The notes under the pieces were generated by a model that saw only the letters and a list, made by a program, of their open reading frames with translations, had not been told where the DNA came from and searched no databases. Shown here in pieces: positions 36,090 through 49,200 of a DNA stretch of 64,000 bases; position 1 is the stretch's first letter; the number at the start of each line of letters is the position of its first letter. Position numbers and translations under genes: made by a program. This stretch comes from Vibrio agarivorans (GTDB lineage: Bacteria > Pseudomonadota > Gammaproteobacteria > Enterobacterales > Vibrionaceae), in the NCBI RefSeq assembly GCF_030409635.1, contig NZ_JAUFQF010000001.1:372001-436000 (forward strand), given 5' to 3'.

Positions 36090-36416
36090 CTATTGCGTGA
36101 GTTGCTTGATTTGCTGTTCAACGACCTCGAGATCCAGCTGGATATTTTTCATGAGCTCCTCTGGTGGATAGAACTCGTGCTTCGCCAAGTGCTCTAGTTG
36201 AGCTAATTTGACGGGGGTGTCTTGGTCGCTAAAAAGAGCCAGTGTCATTTTGAGTTTGCTGGCATAAGTCATTAACCCTAAGTAGTCCTCCTCTTCGCAT
36301 AAAGATTGCAGACGTGTCATTGGGCAGTGATAGTGCGTAATAAAGTCTGTGAGCAAAAGCTGCATGCCTGTGTGATTAAACTCCATGGATCTGGAGAACT
36401 GTTCCATATCAATCAT
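36090..36416 (-). CDS. HPt-like protein lacking the phospho-accepting histidine
   Basis: Helical protein of 108 residues that follows the HPt four-helix-bundle pattern: LLLTDFITHYHCPMTRLQSL, an acidic turn, then LGLMTYASKLKMTLALF and VKLAQLEHLAKHE. In true HPt proteins the third piece reads A-H-x-L-K-G; here it is A-Ser53-K-L-K-M, so the phosphorylated His is missing. It leads the secretion operon, 21 bp before the HlyD-type gene, and is divergent from the giant adhesin gene. It might bind the receiver of the kinase-like protein without carrying phosphate. The HPt assignment rests on pattern only. Confidence 0.6.
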   Translation of the reverse strand: MIDMEQFSRSMEFNHTGMQLLLTDFITHYHCPMTRLQSLCEEEDYLGLMTYASKLKMTLALFSDQDTPVKLAQLEHLAKHEFYPPEELMKNIQLDLEVVEQQIKQLTQ

Positions 36417-36574
36417 CGTCTATTCCATTCAGAACTTATGAGAGCAATAAAGTACCTACCTGCCTGTTTTTCAATTTTATTTTGCGAGAAAAACGTAAAA
36501 AAAAGTTTGATGTTTGAGATTAGTTTTCTTTACTGCCAGAGAACGTATATGGATTTTTCTCAATGGAGCGCGTC
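36417..36574. promoter_or_regulatory. Divergent control region of the adhesin gene and secretion operon
   Basis: 158 bp between the divergent starts, AT-rich, with A-tracts (AAAAACGTAAAAAAAAGTTT at 36488-36507) that favour bending and H-NS-type binding. I could not identify a confident promoter in either direction. Confidence 0.4.
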
Positions 36575-37220
36575 ATGGCTGATAACAACGATCCTAAAAA
36601 CCAAGAAAACCAACTGAATGATGCTGAAGAGCAACAGGTAACTCAAGACTCCGGCACGGATTCTCAACAAGCAAATAGCCGAAACCAGCAAAGCACTGCA
36701 GCAACAGCTGCGGCGACAGCATCGGGTTCTCAGGACAGTTCAGCAGAAGCGAACCAAGCGATGGAGGATGACCCTTCAGGAGCCGGCGAAAGCTCAGGTG
36801 AGGGTGGGGCCGGCGCTGCGAGCACACAATCTGGTGGTTCAGACTCACAAGAGAGCGAGGCAGCACAGTCACAAGTTGTAGATGGTTCGTCAGACAGTGG
36901 TGATGGTGAGCAAGCGGCAAGTGGCAGTGGCGGAGCCTCTGGTGGAGCTGGCGCTCAAGCCGTGGGTGGTGATACGGCGGAAGGCTCTGACGGTGGTGTC
37001 GACGCAGAAGGTCAAAGTGGCGCGCAAGCGTCAACTTCAGGCGCAGCACCAGCAGCGTCGAGTCAAGATGATAGCCAGCAAGCGGGTGATGACTTCGACT
37101 CTGAAACAACAAGCGAAGAGTTTGCCGTTGACGTACAAGATAGTGGCGCGGAGTCTACATCGGAAACGGAAGACGATTTTGATTCTGAAACAACCAGTAC
37201 GACATTCGCGGTCAATGTCG
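36575..37220 (+). other. Low-complexity N-terminal region of the giant adhesin
   Basis: About 215 residues rich in Ser, Gly, Ala, Gln, Asp and Glu, with no hydrophobic leader. Near its end a motif is duplicated: [16 protein letters not shown] and [16 protein letters not shown]. It differs from the LapA-type retention module: no TAAG-like cleavage site was found. Confidence 0.7.
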
Positions 37221-40200
37221 AAGGTGAAAATGATGCACCAGAAGTGTCGCAAGACCTCGCATACATCATGGATGAAGATGGCACGATTACGTTCACTCAA
37301 GAGCAACTGCTCGAGTACTCAAGTGATGTTGACGGAGATAACTTAACAGCATCTAATCTGTCGGTCGGAGAAAATGCGTCAGTCGTTGACAATGGCGATG
37401 GGACTTTTACTGTTGTACCAGATGAGAATTTTAATGGTGAACTTGATTTAACGTTTGATATCAGCGACGGCATCGAGACAGTATCTAGCCATATCGATCT
37501 AACAGTACGTCCGATTAATGATGCCCCGGAACCAGAAGACCAGTCCTTCACAGTACAAGAAGACGGAATATTAACCTTTACCGATGCTCACTTGCTTCAA
37601 GGTGCAACCGATATTGAAGGGGATAACCTAACGGTTGAGGGTGTGAGCTATGAAGGTACAGATGGAATCTTAACGGATAATGGCAACGGGACTTATAGCT
37701 TTGCTCCAAACGAGAACTTTAATGGTGATGTCGAGTTTACCTTTGATGTTTCAGATGGTACGGATACTGTTACCGCAAATATAGATGTCGCAGTAACACC
37801 AGTCGATGATGCACCAACGGTTGAAGGTAACCTTTCATATACAATTAATGAAGATGGTGAAATTACGTTGAGCCAAGAACAGTTGCTTTCAAATGCAACT
37901 GATGTTGAAGGTGATGATCTAACTGCTTTAAACCTAACAGTAGATGGCAATGCAACCGTTACTACAAATGATGATGGTTCATTTACGATTACGCCTGATG
38001 TTGACTGGAATGGCGATATCGACATCAGTTTCGATGTATCAGATGGCGAGAATATTGTCGCATCTGGAGCTGATCTAGCTGTCAATCCGGTGAACGATCT
38101 TCCTCAGCCTCAAGATCAAGAGTTTACTGTTCAAGAAGACGGCGTACTGACCTTTACTGATGCGCATCTACTGCGAGGCGCTAGTGATATAGAAGGTGAT
38201 AACCTTACTGTTGAAGGTATCAGTTACGAAGGTACAGATGGTGTCTTGACCGATAATGGTAACGGCACTTATAGCTTTGCTCCAAATGAAAACTTCAATG
38301 GTGACGTTGAATTTAGCTTTAATGTAAGCGATGGAACCGATACGGTTTCTGCAAATGTTAATGTCCAAGTGACAGAAGTTAATGACCCGCCGGTAGCAGG
38401 TTCAACGTCTTATACCGTAAATGAAGACAGCTCAATTACGATAAGCAACGAGCAACTGTTGGCTAACTCATCAGATGTTGAAGGTGAGGTCGCGATAGAT
38501 AGCGTGACGTATTCAGGCACAGATGGTGTTTTTGCTGACAATGGTGACGGAACCTATACTTTCACACCAAACGAAAACTTTGCAGGCGATATCAGTGTTG
38601 ATGTTACTGTCGTGGATGAAGACGGCGCAACAGCGGAAACAACCGCTGGTATAGACGTGATTGAGGTTAATGACCCTCCAATTGCTGGCCCAACGACATA
38701 CACTATAGACGAAGATTCCGTCCTCACATTTAATGAATCTCAAGTACTTGCAAATGCTTCAGATGTTGATGGTGAAGTTTCAGTTGTTGATGTTAGTTAC
38801 GATGGTCCTGATGGTATATTCACGGTTAATGACGACGGCACGTGTAGCTTTGCTCCAAATGAGAACTTCAACGGTGAGGTGCAATTAGACGTTACCATTA
38901 CAGATGATGACGGTGCGACGGTAGACACTGTTATTAATGTTAATGTACTTCCTATCAATGACGCTCCAGTCTCAGGTACAACCGCATATCAAGTCGATGA
39001 AGATGGTTCAATAACGATTAGCCAAGAACAATTAATGTCTCAGGCTTCTGATGTCGAGGGTGATGATCTTAGTGCTTCAAATCTTACAGTCGACGGTAAT
39101 GCAGAAGTGACCGTTAATGACGACGGCTCATTCACTATCATCCCAGATGCAGACTGGAATGGTGATATCGACATGACTTTCGATATCACAGATGGTACAG
39201 ACACGATTCAAGCAACAGCAGATTTAACAGTTAATCCGGTTAATGACTTACCACAACCACAAGACCAAGAGTTCACGGTTGAAGAAGATGGTACACTGAC
39301 GTTTACTGACGCAGACCTATTGGCTGGCGCAACGGATATCGAAGGCGATGATCTGTCTGTTGAGGGGATCAGCTACACAGGTACAGACGGTATCTTGAGT
39401 GACAACGGTGATGGTACATACAGTTTCGCACCGAATGATAACTTCAATGGTGATGTTGAATTTACATTTGATGTGTCAGATGGTACGGATACAGTCACGG
39501 CCAATGTTGATGTGAGTGTCACACCAGTGGATGATGCGCCTGTTTCAGGCGACCTGGCATACAGCGTCAACGAAGACGGTGAAATCACCCTCAGCCAAGA
39601 GCAGTTACTGTCTCAAGCTTCCGATGTAGAAGGCGATGACCTAACAGCATCGAACCTCAGTGTTGACGGCAATGCAGAAGTGACCGTTAATGACGACGGC
39701 TCATTCACCATCACACCAGATGCAGACTGGAATGGCGATATCGACATCAGCTTCGATATTTCCGATGGTGCAAACGTAGTTCAAGCAACAGCAGATTTAA
39801 CAGTTAATCCGGTTAATGACTTACCACAACCACAAGACCAAGAGTTCACGGTTGAAGAAGATGGCACGCTGACGTTTACCGACGCAGACCTATTGGCCGG
39901 CGCGACGGATATTGAAGGCGATGATCTGTCTGTCGAGGGGATCAGCTACACCGGTACTGATGGTATCTTGAGTGACAACGGTGACGGCACTTACAGCTTC
40001 GCACCGAACGATAACTTCAATGGTGATGTAGAATTTACGTTCGACGTCTCTGACGGCACCGACACAGTGACCGCGAATGTTGATGTTAGTGTAACGCCTG
40101 TTGACGATGCTCCGGTATCAGGTGACCTCGCATACAGTGTGAACGAAGACGGTGAAATCACGTTAAGCCAAGAGCAACTGCTATCACAAGCCAGTGACGT

Positions 40201-43200
40201 AGAAGGCGATGACCTAACAGCGTCGAACCTGAGTGTTGATGGCAATGCTGAAGTGACCGTTAATGACGATGGCTCATTCACTATCACCCCAGATGCAGAC
40301 TGGAATGGTGATATCGACATCAGCTTTGATATTTCTGATGGCGCGAACGTCGTTCAAGCGCAAGCTGACCTGACGGTGAATCCTGTTAATGACTTGCCTC
40401 AACCGCAAGATCAAGAGTTCACGGTTGAAGAAGATGGCACGCTGACGTTTACCGACGCAGACCTATTGGCCGGCGCGACGGATATTGAAGGCGATGATCT
40501 GTCTGTCGAGGGGATCAGCTACACCGGTACTGATGGTATCTTGAGTGACAACGGTGACGGCACTTACAGCTTCGCACCGAATGATAACTTCAATGGTGAT
40601 GTAGAGTTCACGTTCGATGTGTCAGATGGCACGGATACAGTGACCGCGAATGTCGATGTTAGTGTAACGCCTGTTGATGATGCCCCAGTCTCTGGCGACC
40701 TGGCATACAGTGTGAACGAAGACGGTGAAATCACGCTCAGCCAAGAGCAGCTACTGTCTCAAGCTTCCGATGTAGAGGGCGATGACCTAACAGCGTCGAA
40801 CCTGAGTGTTGATGGCAATGCTGAAGTGACCGTTAATGACGATGGCTCATTCACTATCACCCCAGATGCAGACTGGAATGGTGATATCGACATCAGCTTT
40901 GATATTTCTGATGGCGCGAACGTCGTTCAAGCGCAAGCTGACCTGACGGTGAATCCTGTTAATGACTTGCCTCAACCGCAAGATCAAGCGTTCACGGTTG
41001 AAGAAGATGGCACGCTGACGTTTACCGACGCAGACCTATTGGCCGGCGCGACGGATATTGAAGGCGATGATCTGTCTGTCGAGGGGATCAGCTACACCGG
41101 TACTGATGGTATCTTGAGTGACAACGGTGACGGCACTTACAGCTTCGCACCGAATGATAACTTCAATGGTGATGTAGAGTTCACCTTCGATGTCTCTGAT
41201 GGTACTGACACTGTTACAGCAAATGTCGATGTATCGGTCACACCAGTGGATGATGCTCCGGTCTCTGGAGACCTGGCATACAGCGTCAACGAAGACGGTG
41301 AAATTACGCTTAGCCAAGAGCAGCTACTGTCTCAAGCCAGTGACGTAGAAGGCGATGACCTAACAGCGTCGAACCTGAGTGTCGATGGCAATGCAGAAGT
41401 GACTGTTAACGACGACGGCTCATTCACCATCACCCCAGATGCGGATTGGAACGGTGATATCGACATCAGCTTCGATATTTCTGACGGCGCAAATGTCGTT
41501 CAAGCGCAAGCTGACCTGACGGTGAATCCTGTTAATGACCTTCCACAACCGCAAGACCAAGCGTTCACGGTTGAAGAAGATGGCACGTTAACGTTTACGG
41601 ATGCAGACCTATTAGCGGGTGCAACCGATATTGAAGGGGATGATCTATCTGTTGAAGGGATCAGCTACACCGGTACAGACGGTATCTTGAGTGACAACGG
41701 TGATGGTACTTACAGCTTCGCACCGAACGATAACTTCAATGGTGATGTAGAGTTCACGTTCGATGTGTCAGATGGCACGGACACAGTGACCGCGAATGTG
41801 GATGTATCGGTCACACCTGTTGACGATGCACCAGTCTCTGGCGACCTGGCATACAGCGTCAACGAAGACGGTGAAATCACGCTCAGCCAAGAGCAACTAC
41901 TGTCTCAAGCTTCCGATGTAGAAGGCGATGACCTAACAGCATCAAACCTGAGTGTCGATGGCAATGCAGAAGTGACCGTTAATGACGATGGTTCATTCAC
42001 CATTACGCCAGATGCAGACTGGAATGGTGATATTGACATCAGCTTCGATATTTCTGACGGCGCAAATGTTGTTCAAGCGCAAGCCGACCTGACGGTGAAT
42101 CCAGTCAATGACTTGCCTCAACCGCAAGATCAAGAGTTCACGGTTGAAGAAGATGGCACGCTGACGTTTACCGACGCAGACCTATTGGCCGGCGCGACGG
42201 ATATTGAAGGGGATGATCTATCTGTTGAGGGATCAGCTACACCGGTACAGACGGTATCTTGAGTGACAACGGTGACGGCACTTACAGCTTCGCACCGAAC
42301 GATAACTTCAATGGTGATGTAGAATTCACCTTCGATGTCTCTGATGGCACCGACACCGTGACCGCCAATGTCGATGTATCCGTCACACCAGTGGATGATG
42401 CACCTGTTTCAGGCGACCTCGCATACAGTGTCAACGAAGACGGTGAAATCACCCTCAGCCAAGAGCAATTGCTATCACAAGCCAGTGACGTAGAAGGGCG
42501 ATGACCTAACAGCGTCGAACCTGAGTGTTGATGGCAATGCTGAAGTGACCGTTAATGACGATGGCTCATTCACTATCACCCCAGATGCAGACTGGAATGG
42601 CGATATTGACATCAGCTTCGATATTTCCGATGGCGCGAACGTCGTTCAAGCAACTGCAGACCTTACAGTTAACCCAGTCAATGACCTGCCTCAACCGCAA
42701 GACCAAGAGTTTACGGTTGAAGAAGACGGTACACTGACGTTTACTGACGCAGACCTATTGGCTGGCGCAACGGATATCGAAGGCGATGATCTGTCTGTTG
42801 AGGGGATCAGCTACACAGGTACAGACGGTATCTTGAGTGACAACGGTGATGGTACATACAGTTTCGCACCGAATGATAACTTCAATGGTGATGTAGAGTT
42901 CACGTTCGATGTCTCTGATGGTACTGACACTGTTACAGCAAATGTCGATGTATCGGTCACACCAGTGGATGATGCTCCGGTCTCTGGAGACCTGGCATAC
43001 AGTGTGAACGAAGACGGTGAAATCACGCTCAGCCAAGAGCAATTGCTATCACAAGCCAGTGACGTAGAAGGCGATGACCTAACAGCGTCGAACCTGAGTG
43101 TTGATGGCAATGCTGAAGTGACCGTTAATGACGATGGCTCATTCACTATCACCCCAGATGCAGACTGGAATGGTGATATCGACATCAGCTTTGATATTTC

Positions 43201-46200
43201 TGATGGCGCGAACGTCGTTCAAGCGCAAGCTGACCTGACGGTGAATCCCAGTCAATGACTTACCTCAACCGCAAGACCAAGAGTTCACGGTTGAAGAAGA
43301 TGGCACGCTGACGTTTACCGACGCAGACCTATTGGCCGGCGCGACGGATATTGAAGGCGATGATCTGTCTGTCGAGGGGATCAGCTACACCGGTACTGAT
43401 GGTATCTTGAGTGACAACGGTGACGGCACTTACAGCTTCGCACCGAATGATAACTTCAATGGCGATGTTGAATTTACGTTTGATGTGTCTGATGGTACTG
43501 ACACAGTCACGGCCAATGTCGATGTATCCGTTACTCCAGTTGACGATGCTCCGGTTTCAGGCGACCTCGCATACAGCGTCAACGAAGACGGTGAAATCAC
43601 CCTCAGCCAAGAGCAGCTACTGTCTCAAGCTTCCGATGTAGAGGGCGATGACCTAACAGCATCGAACCTGAGTGTTGATGGCAATGCAGAAGTGACCGTT
43701 AATGACGACGGCTCATTCACCATCACACCAGATGCAGACTGGAATGGCGATATTGACATCAGCTTCGATATTTCCGATGGCGCGAACGTCGTTCAAGCAA
43801 CTGCAGACCTTACAGTTAACCCAGTCAATGACCTGCCTCAACCGCAAGACCAAGAGTTTACGGTTGAAGAAGACGGTACACTGACGTTTACTGACGCAGA
43901 CCTATTGGCTGGCGCAACGGATATCGAAGGCGATGATCTGTCTGTTGAGGGGATCAGCTACACAGGTACAGACGGTATCTTGAGTGACAACGGTGATGGT
44001 ACATACAGTTTCGCACCGAATGATAACTTCAATGGTGATGTAGAGTTCACGTTCGATGTCTCTGATGGTACTGACACAGTCACGGCCAATGTCGATGTAT
44101 CCGTTACTCCAGTTGACGATGCTCCGGTTTCAGGCGACCTCGCATACAGCGTCAACGAAGACGGTGAAATCACGCTCAGCCAAGAGCAATTGCTATCACA
44201 AGCCAGTGATGTAGAAGGCGATGACCTAACAGCATCAAACCTCAGTGTCGATGGCAATGCTGAAGTGACCGTTAATGACGACGGCTCATTCACCATCACC
44301 CCAGATGCGGATTGGAACGGTGATATCGACATCAGCTTTGATATTTCTGATGGCGCAAATGTCGTTCAAGCGCAAGCTGACCTGACGGTGAACCCAGTCA
44401 ATGATCTGCCACAACCGCAAGATCAAGAGTTCACAGTTGAAGAAGATGGTACATTAACCTTCACGGATGCAGACCTATTGGCCGGAGCAACCGATATTGA
44501 AGGCGATGATCTGTCTGTTGAGGGGATCAGCTATACCGGTACAGACGGTATCTTAACGGATAACGGCAACGGTACTTATAGTTTTGCACCAAACGAGAAC
44601 TTCAATGGTGATGTAGAGTTCACCTTTGATGTGTCAGATGGTACGGATACAGTTACCGCGAATGTGGATGTATCGGTGACACCGGTCGATGATGCACCAA
44701 CGGTCGAGGGTAATCTTTCTTATACCGTTAACGAAGATGGTGAAATCACGTTAAGCCAAGAGCAATTACTATCGAACGTATCAGATGTTGAAGGTGATGA
44801 CCTGACTGCATCGAACCTCAGTGTTGATGGTAATGCCGAGGTTACTGTTAATGATGATGGCACGTTCACGATTACACCAGATGCCGACTGGAATGGTGAT
44901 ATCGACATCAGTTTCGATGTCTCTGACGGTGAGAATATTGTAGCTTCGGGTGCAGATCTCACAGTTAACCCAGTTAATGACCTGCCTCAACCACAAGATC
45001 AAGAGTTCACTATTCAAGAGGATGGCATCTTAACCTTTACAGATGCGCATCTGCTTCAAGGTGCGACCGATATCGAGGGTGACAGTCTCACAGTAGAAGG
45101 TATCAGCTACGAAGGTACGGACGGTATTTTAACGGATAACGGCAATGGCACATATAGCTTCGCACCGAATGAGAACTTCAATGGCGATGTTGAATTCACG
45201 TTTGATGTGAGTGATGGTACGGATACCGTCACGGCCAACATTGATGTGTCAGTGACGCCAGTTGATGATGCACCAACGGTCGAAGGGAACCTAGCTTATA
45301 CCGTTAACGAAGACGGTGAAATCACTTTAAGCCAAGAGCAGTTGCTGTCTAATGTGTCCGATGTTGATGGTGATGATTTAACAGCGTCGAACTTGTCAGT
45401 AGATGGTAATGCAGAGGTAACGGTGAATGACGATGGTTCATTCACTATTACACCAGATACCGATTGGAATGGTGATATCGACATCAGTTTCGATGTTTCT
45501 GACGGTGAGAATATTGTTGCTTCGGGTGCAGACCTAACGGTTAACCCAGTTAATGACCTGCCACAACCGCAAGATCAAGAGTTCACTATTCAAGAGGATG
45601 GCATCTTAACCTTTACAGATGCGCATCTGCTTCAAGGTGCGACCGATATCGAGGGTGACAATCTCACAGTAGAAGGTATTAGCTACGAAGGTACAGACGG
45701 TATTTTAACGGATAACGGCAATGGCACATATAGCTTTGCACCGAATGAGAACTTCAATGGCGATGTTGAATTCACCTTTGATGTGAGTGATGGTACGGAT
45801 ACCGTCACAGCCAACATTGATGTGTCAGTGACGCCAGTCGATGATGCGCCAACGGTAGAAGGGAACCTAGCTTATACCGTTAACGAAGACGGTGAAATCA
45901 CTTTAAGCCAAGAGCAATTGCTGTCTAATGTGTCCGATGTAGATGGTGATGATTTAACAGCGTCGAACTTGTCAGTAGATGGTAATGCAGAGGTAACGGT
46001 GAATGACGATGGTTCATTCACAATTACGCCAGATGCGGATTGGAACGGCGATATAGACATCAGTTTCGATGTTTCTGACGGTGAGAATATTGTTGCTTCG
46101 GGTGCAGACCTAACAGTTAACCCAGTTAATGACCTGCCTCAACCGCAAGATCAAGAGTTTACTATTCAAGAAGATGGCATCTTAACCTTTACGGATGCAC

Positions 46201-49200
46201 ACCTGCTTCAGGGTGCAACCGATATTGAAGGGGATAACCTGACAGTTGAAGGTATCAGCTACGAAGGTACAGACGGTATCTTAACGGATAACGGCAATGG
46301 TACTTATAGCTTCGCACCGAATAAGAACTTCAATGGCGATGTTGAATTCACGTTTGATGTGAGTGATGGTACGGATACCGTCACAGCCAACATTGATGTG
46401 TCAGTGACGCCAGTTGACGATGCGCCAACGGTTGAAGGTAATCTGTCTTACACCGTGAATGAAGATGGTGAAATCACTTTAAGTCAAGAGCAATTGCTAT
46501 CGAATGTGTCTGACGTAGAGGGAGATAACCTAACGGCATTGAACCTTGCCGTTGATGGAAATGCCGAGGTATCGGTGAATGACGATGGTTCATTCACAAT
46601 TACGCCGGATGCGGATTGGAATGGTGATATCGACATCAGCTTCGATGTCTCTGATGGAGAGAACATTGTCGCTTCGGGGGCAGACCTAACGGTCAACCCA
46701 GTCAATGATTTGCCACAACCGCAAGATCAAGAATTTACTATCCAAGAAGATGGCATCTTAACCTTTACGGATGCACACCTGCTTCAAGGTGCAACCGATA
46801 TTGAAGGGGATAACCTGACAGTTGAAGGAATCAGCTACGAAGGTACAGACGGAATCTTAACGGATAATGGCAATGGTACATACAGCTTCGCGCCGAACGA
46901 AAACTTCAATGGTGATGTAGAGTTTACCTTTGATGTCTCCGACGGTACTGACACCGTCACTGCAAACGTTGATGTATCAGTAACGCCAGTAGATGATGCA
47001 CCAGTCTCGGGTGACTTAGCTTACAGTGTTAACGAAGATGGTGTAATCACCCTAAGTCAAGAACAATTACTGTCACAAGCTTCAGATGTAGAAGGTGATG
47101 ATCTAACGGCTTCAAACTTATCTGTTGATGGCAATGCCGAGGTTACCGCTAACGATGATGGCTCGTTTACGATTACACCGGACGCGGATTGGAATGGTGA
47201 TATCGATATTAGTTTCGATATTTCTGATGGTAACAATGTTGTACAAGCTCAGGCTGACCTAACTGTTAACCCAGTGAACGATTTGCCTCAGCCAGAAGAT
47301 AAGGCATACACAGTAGAAGAAGATGGTACGTTGACCTTTACAGACGATCAGCTTCTTGAAAATGCGACAGATATCGATGGTGATGAGCTTTCAATTGAGG
47401 GAGTGTCTTATTCTGGCACCGATGGTGTATTAACGGATAATGGTAACGGCACGTATAGTTTTGCACCAAACGAGAACTTCTCTGGAGATGTCGAGTTTAG
47501 CTTTGATGTGAGTGATGGGACTGATACGGTAACCGCGAGCATCGATGTTCAAGTGACGGAAGTTAACGATCCTCCAGTCGCTGGCCCTACTTCTTACACG
47601 ATCAACGAAGATAGTGTTCTTACATTCAGTGAGTCACAAGTCCTTGCTAATGCAACGGATGTTGATGGTGAAGTGGAGCTTGTTGGTATCAGCTATGATG
47701 GGCCTGATGGTATTTTCTCTGTTAACGGGGATGGTACGTGTAGCTTTGCTCCGAATGAAAACTTTAATGGTGAAGTTCAACTGAATGTGACCATCACAGA
47801 TGATGATGGGGCAACAGTTGACACTGTTATCAATGTTGATGTTCTCCCTATTAACGATGTTCCAGTGTCAGGTTCTACGGCTTATCAAGTGGACGAAGAT
47901 GGTTCGATTACCATCAGCCAAGATCAGCTACTATCTCAAGCCTCTGATGTGGAGGGTGATGACTTAACTGCTTCGAACCTAACCGTAGATGGCAATGCAG
48001 AAGTGGTTGCTAATGACGATGGCTCATTCACTATTACTCCGGATACTGATTGGAATGGCGACATTGATTTGGCCTTCGATATCACTGATGGCACAGACAC
48101 GATTCAAGCTACTGCAGATCTGACGGTTAATCCTGTCAATGACTTGCCTCAGCCTCAAGATCATGAATTTACCATGCAAGAGGACGGTATCCTTACATTC
48201 ACAGATGAACAATTGCTAGAGAATGCAACGGATATTGACGGGGATGATCTATCAGTAGAGGGCGTGAGCTACAGCGGCACTGATGGAATATTAACGGACA
48301 ACGGTGATGGTACGTACAGCTTTGCACCGAATGAAAACTTTAATGGTGATGTAGAGTTTACTTTCGATGTGAGTGACGGTACGGATACAGTAACAGCTAA
48401 TGTTGATGTTAATGTAACACCAGTCGACGATGCACCAACAGTGGATGGTAGCCTTGCTTATACCATCGATGAAGATGGTCAGATTACACTGAGCCAAGAT
48501 CAATTATTGACTCATGCTTCTGATGTAGAGGGGGATACACTTACCGCTCAAAACTTATCAGTCGATGGCAATGCGACGGTTACTGCCAACGAAGATGGTT
48601 CATTTACTATCACACCGGATGCCGATTGGAATGGTGATATTGATATCAGCTTTGATGTGACTGATGGTAATAGCGTTGTTCAAGGTACAGCCGACTTAAC
48701 AGTTAACCCTGTCAATGATGCTCCAGATGCGGGTGATGAAATATTCATTCAAGCAGAGGAAGATCAGACTGTTGGCGTGACGTTAAGAGAAGAACCAAGT
48801 ATTCGTCTCGATCAAGCGCCTGAGCACGGTATTATCGAAGCTAACTTGAACGATGAATGGGTAGAGTTAGAAGTGGGGATTGAGATCCCAGCAGATACTG
48901 AAGTTCGCTTTGTTGCGAACGAAGAGGATGTCGCTGCTGGAACTCATACAACGCAAGTCGGTACATTTGATGATAATGCTAGCGTGGACGACTGGGGAAC
49001 CGAGGTTGACCCATATACGCGTGAGTTTGTCGATGGTGACCTGACTGTTACGGTTCAAAGTAATGATGACCCACTCGGTGCATGGAACGGCAATACGCAC
49101 ATTGGACATGGTATTGGCGATACGGATCGCCAAGGCCTAAGTGGGGATGAAAAACTTACCGTTACGGTTGAAGGCCAAGACATCAATGAAATCAGCTTCC

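Noticed and set aside
36575..37220. LapG cleavage site in the adhesin N-terminus (Ala-rich [11 protein letters not shown])
   Set aside because: The LapG consensus (T/A/P)-A-A-(G/V) in the right context is not present, and no lapG or lapD gene is in the window.
42259..43258. Two short independent genes (42259-42504 and 42545-43258)
   Set aside because: They are pieces of the adhesin repeats between frame breaks, not genes.
39241..46702. CRISPR-like or satellite array
   Set aside because: Units of 573 and 576 bp keep the reading frame and code for domains; there is no short repeat-spacer pattern.
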